Source: an uncultured Selenomonadales bacterium (GTDB lineage Bacteria > Bacillota > Negativicutes > Selenomonadales > Selenomonadaceae). Taken from it: DNA of 8,821 nt. This document shows positions 6,479 to 8,821 of the stretch, piece by piece. A model generated the notes under the pieces. The model did not search any database. It had not been told where the DNA came from and saw only the letters and a program-made list of their open reading frames with translations. Location of the stretch: the NCBI GenBank assembly GCA_947167555.1, contig CAMVIO010000067.1:1-8821 (forward strand), written 5' to 3'. Both the position numbers and the translations under genes were made by a program. Each line of letters starts with the position of its first letter. The stretch's first letter is position 1.

Positions 6479-6529
6479 TACGCCCTTTATCAGGCAGTGA
6501 AATGTTGTCGCCGGAAGGGGCGTATTTTT
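6479..6529 (+). terminator. Probable intrinsic terminator after the small gene
   Basis: TACGCCCTT (6479-6487) pairs with AAGGGGCGTA (6515-6524) with one bulged G, followed by TTTTT (6525-6529). The 27-nt loop is long but may hold an inner GGC/GCC stem, so this is weaker than the other two terminators. Confidence 0.55.
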
Positions 6530-6556
6530 CGGGATTTAAAGAGCTCGCCTTCGTCA

Positions 6557-6585
6557 TTGACGGATGAAGCGCTGTTTGCTATACT
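6557..6585 (+). promoter_or_regulatory. Sigma-A-type promoter of the kinase/ligase operon
   Basis: TTGACG (6557-6562) and TATACT (6580-6585) are separated by exactly 17 bp, each one base off the consensus TTGACA and TATAAT. Transcription would start near 6592, giving an untranslated leader of about 67 nt before the ATG at 6659. No operator or riboswitch was recognised in that leader. Confidence 0.8.
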
Positions 6586-6658
6586 TAGCCGCGGGAAAAG
6601 CAGTAAAGAAAATTTTGCATATTTCAGCTATCCAGAGCGGAAATGACGGTGAAGAAAA

Positions 6659-7600
6659 ATGAAGCCTACAGTTGTGATCGGAACCACGTTTGTAGACATC
6701 AAGGGCTTTTCGAGAGACGCCTACGATCCCCAGGGGCGCAACATCGGGGAGGTCAAGTTCGTTCACGGAGGCGTCGGGCGCAATATCGTCGAAAATTTCG
6801 CGAATGTCGGGATGCCCGTAGCTTATGTCGGGATGCTGGAGGATTCGGCCATCGGCACGGAAGTGACTCACCATCTGGAGGAAATCGGCGCCGACCTTAG
6901 CTATGCGGTTAAAGTGCCGGATCATGGGATCGGCATGTGGCTGGCAATCCTCGACGAGAAGGGGGACTTGGCCGGTTCCATCTCCCAGTTGCCCGATTTC
7001 AGGCAGCTGGAAGCTCATATAAAGGCCCGCGGGGAAGAGATCGTGCAGCAGGCGGAAGCCGTCGCGCTGGAAGTGGACCTGAACGAGCAGGTCGCCGAGA
7101 CGGCCGTCAAACTTGCGAAGCGGTACGGGAAGGACGTCTATGCCATCGTCGGAAACCTGAGCGTGGTCTTGGCGCGAAAGGATCTGATCCGGCAGACGAA
7201 ATGCTTTATCTGCAATGATATCGAGGCTACGAAGTATTTTGGCAAGGACATTTTGGGCCGTACGGCGGCGGAGGTGCGCGACTGGCTGCCCGAAGCGGCC
7301 GAAAAGGAAGGCTTGCAATCCGTGGTAGTCACCATGGGAGAGCAGGGCGCGGTTTATTATGAGAAGGGCGCGGAAAGCGCCGGGATTTGCCCGCCTTGCC
7401 CGACACATGTCGTCGATACCACCGGCGCGGGAGACGCGTTCTTTTCCGGAACCGTGATGGGACTTGTCCGCGGTGCGACGCTGGCAGAGGCGTCGGGATA
7501 CGGCGCGCGGCTGGCGTCGGCCACGATCAGCCGGGAGGAAAACAGCTGCCCGGTGGACAAAGATTTTTTCTGTTGCCAATTCATGGAAACGAAGGAATAA
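6659..7600 (+). CDS. PfkB-family carbohydrate/nucleoside kinase, pseudouridine-kinase-like
   Basis: This is a 313-aa ribokinase-fold enzyme that transfers phosphate from ATP to a sugar or nucleoside. The N-terminal PfkB signature region reads HGGVGRNIVENFANVG, with GGVGRN at 37-42; the VGRN form is typical of pseudouridine kinase (PsuK, E. coli YeiC) rather than ribokinase or fructokinase. The C-terminal PfkB signature DTTGAGDAF at 253-261 contains the catalytic base Asp259 and the anion hole. Length fits the family. No pseudouridine glycosidase (psuG) gene lies beside it, so the substrate is uncertain. Two Cys-x-x-Cys pairs (182/185 and 244/247) are notable. The start follows a weak GGTGAAG (6648-6654). 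It is the first gene after a strong promoter and precedes the CofE-like gene by 41 nt, probably on the same transcript. Confidence 0.85.
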   Translation: MKPTVVIGTTFVDIKGFSRDAYDPQGRNIGEVKFVHGGVGRNIVENFANVGMPVAYVGMLEDSAIGTEVTHHLEEIGADLSYAVKVPDHGIGMWLAILDEKGDLAGSISQLPDFRQLEAHIKARGEEIVQQAEAVALEVDLNEQVAETAVKLAKRYGKDVYAIVGNLSVVLARKDLIRQTKCFICNDIEATKYFGKDILGRTAAEVRDWLPEAAEKEGLQSVVVTMGEQGAVYYEKGAESAGICPPCPTHVVDTTGAGDAFFSGTVMGLVRGATLAEASGYGARLASATISREENSCPVDKDFFCCQFMETKE

Positions 7601-7641
7601 ATTCCAAGCCAAATTTCTAAAAGAAAGCAAGGGAAGAAAGT

Positions 7642-8821
7642 ATGCGGTACACAGGAGTAACCTCCAGAGGAATCATCATGCCAATCTTCAAGGAAGGCGA
7701 CGATCTCGTTTCCCTGATCCGGGACGGCTTGATCAAAGCTTCCAGGGAAGAAGGATTTGAATTGCAGGACCGGGACGTTCTCGGCGTCACGGAGGCTGTG
7801 GTCGCCCGGACGCAGGGAAACTACGCGACCGTTCAGCAGATCGCCGACGACGTCAGGAAAAAACTCGGCGGCGAGGATATGGGTATCGTGTTCCCAATCC
7901 TCTCCCGGAACCGTTTCGCGATTATGCTGCGGGCGCTCAGTATGTCCTGCAAGAAGCTCTATGTGCAGCTTTCCTATCCGTCGGACGAGGTGGGGAACCA
8001 TCTGATCAGCGTGGACGAAATGGACGGGAAGAAAGTCAATCCGTATTCGGACAGCTTCGACGAGAAAGGCTTCCGCGACGTGTTCGGCTTTGACACCGTG
8101 CATCCGTTTACCGGAGTGGATTATATCGAATACTACAAGAGCCTGGGGAAGAATATCGAGATCGTGTTCTCCAACGACCCCTGTTACATTTTGAAGTACA
8201 CGAAGAACGTGATCAATTGCGATATCCACACAAGGAAGCGTACGAAGCGAATCCTGAAAGCGGGCGGCGCGGAGCGCGTCTTCAGCCTGGACGATATCAT
8301 GACTGCCTCGGTGGACGGCAGCGGATACAACGAAAAATACGGCCTTTTGGGCGCGAACAAGGCGACGGAGGAAAAGGTCAAGCTGTTCCCGCGGGATTGC
8401 CAGAGCTTCGTGGACCGGCTGCAGCAGGAGCTGGCAAAGGCCACGGGCAAAAAGCTGGAGGTCATGATCTACGGCGACGGCGGCTTCAAGGATCCCGTCG
8501 GCGGCATCTGGGAGCTGGCGGATCCGGTGGTGTCCCCGGCTTATACGGAGGGGCTCAAAGGCACTCCGAACGAATTGAAGATGAAGTACTTCGCGGACAA
8601 CGACCTGAAGGATTTGAGCGGTCAGGCGTTGGCGGAGGCCATGAAGGAGAAGATCAAGGCAAAGGATTCCAACCTTGTCGGAAACATGACTTCCCAGGGC
8701 ACGACGCCGCGGCAGCTCACGGACCTACTGGGCAGCCTCTGCGACCTGACCAGCGGCAGCGGAGACCGCGGCACGCCGGTGGTATTGATACAGAACTATT
8801 TTACGAATTACGCGACGGAAT
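7642..8821 (+). CDS. CofE-like protein (coenzyme F420-0:L-glutamate ligase family), 3' end cut by the window
   Basis: The frame from the ATG at 7642 stays open to the window edge, giving 393 residues. AAGGGA (7629-7634) is the ribosome binding site, 7 nt upstream. The N-terminal part, with EGDD at 18-21 and RDVLGVTEAVVARTQGN at 44-60, matches the CofE/FbiB fold, whose members add glutamate through a gamma-linkage to the cofactor precursor F420-0. Other conserved-looking blocks are PYSD-to-HPFTGVDY (ending near 161), FSNDP (176-180), CDIHTRKRTKR (193-203), YGDGGFKDPVGGIWELADP (277-295) and TSGSGDRGTP (370-379). Typical CofE proteins are near 250 aa. This longer form resembles the roughly 400-aa Firmicute version, so few residues are probably missing. 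Because Negativicutes are not known to make F420, the real substrate is unknown. It likely shares a transcript with the upstream kinase. Confidence 0.82.
   Translation, partial: MRYTGVTSRGIIMPIFKEGDDLVSLIRDGLIKASREEGFELQDRDVLGVTEAVVARTQGNYATVQQIADDVRKKLGGEDMGIVFPILSRNRFAIMLRALSMSCKKLYVQLSYPSDEVGNHLISVDEMDGKKVNPYSDSFDEKGFRDVFGFDTVHPFTGVDYIEYYKSLGKNIEIVFSNDPCYILKYTKNVINCDIHTRKRTKRILKAGGAERVFSLDDIMTASVDGSGYNEKYGLLGANKATEEKVKLFPRDCQSFVDRLQQELAKATGKKLEVMIYGDGGFKDPVGGIWELADPVVSPAYTEGLKGTPNELKMKYFADNDLKDLSGQALAEAMKEKIKAKDSNLVGNMTSQGTTPRQLTDLLGSLCDLTSGSGDRGTPVVLIQNYFTNYATE

Noticed and set aside
6554..7630. Minus-strand open frame of 358 codons opposite the PfkB kinase
   Set aside because: The + strand has a promoter, both PfkB signature motifs and an intact frame. 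The antisense product has no recognisable motif.

Overview
The window reads as chromosomal DNA from a GC-rich, low-redundancy Firmicute. The gene order (end of a probable gdpP, then rplI, a LonC-type protease and dnaB) and the protein sequences point most naturally to the Negativicutes (Selenomonas/Mitsuokella-like). That placement is inference from recalled gene order and protein resemblance, not from a search. All genes lie on the + strand, and GC-rich codon use creates many long antisense ORF shadows that I do not annotate.

Region 1 (1-4010) is a tightly packed housekeeping operon: the last 17 codons of an upstream gene, ribosomal protein L9, a Lon-family ATP-dependent protease without the LonA N-terminal domain, and the replicative helicase DnaB. 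Spacings are 1 nt, 7 nt and a 14-nt overlap. It ends in a strong intrinsic terminator. Between the dnaB stop codon and that terminator sits a ~159-bp, nearly full-length palindromic element with ~18-bp terminal inverted repeats and flanking TA dinucleotides, which looks like a MITE.

Region 2 (4011-6251) is a monocistronic-looking gene for an EF-G paralogue (FusA2/EF-G-2 type) with non-canonical GTPase motifs. Its leader can fold into two mutually exclusive hairpins, one of which covers the Shine-Dalgarno sequence. It ends in a large terminator hairpin.

Region 3 (6252-6529) is a 62-codon gene of unknown function whose Shine-Dalgarno sequence starts right after the fusA2 terminator U-tract. 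It is followed by a weaker terminator.

Region 4 (6557-8821) starts with a clear sigma-A promoter (TTGACG-17-TATACT). It drives a PfkB-family sugar/nucleoside kinase resembling pseudouridine kinase and, 41 nt later, a long CofE-like (coenzyme F420-0:L-glutamate ligase family) protein that runs off the window edge. The most promising unknown here is this kinase/ligase pair: the ligase belongs to an F420-biosynthesis family, yet the presumed host group is not known to make F420. The MITE-like element and the fusA2 leader are the best non-coding candidates.
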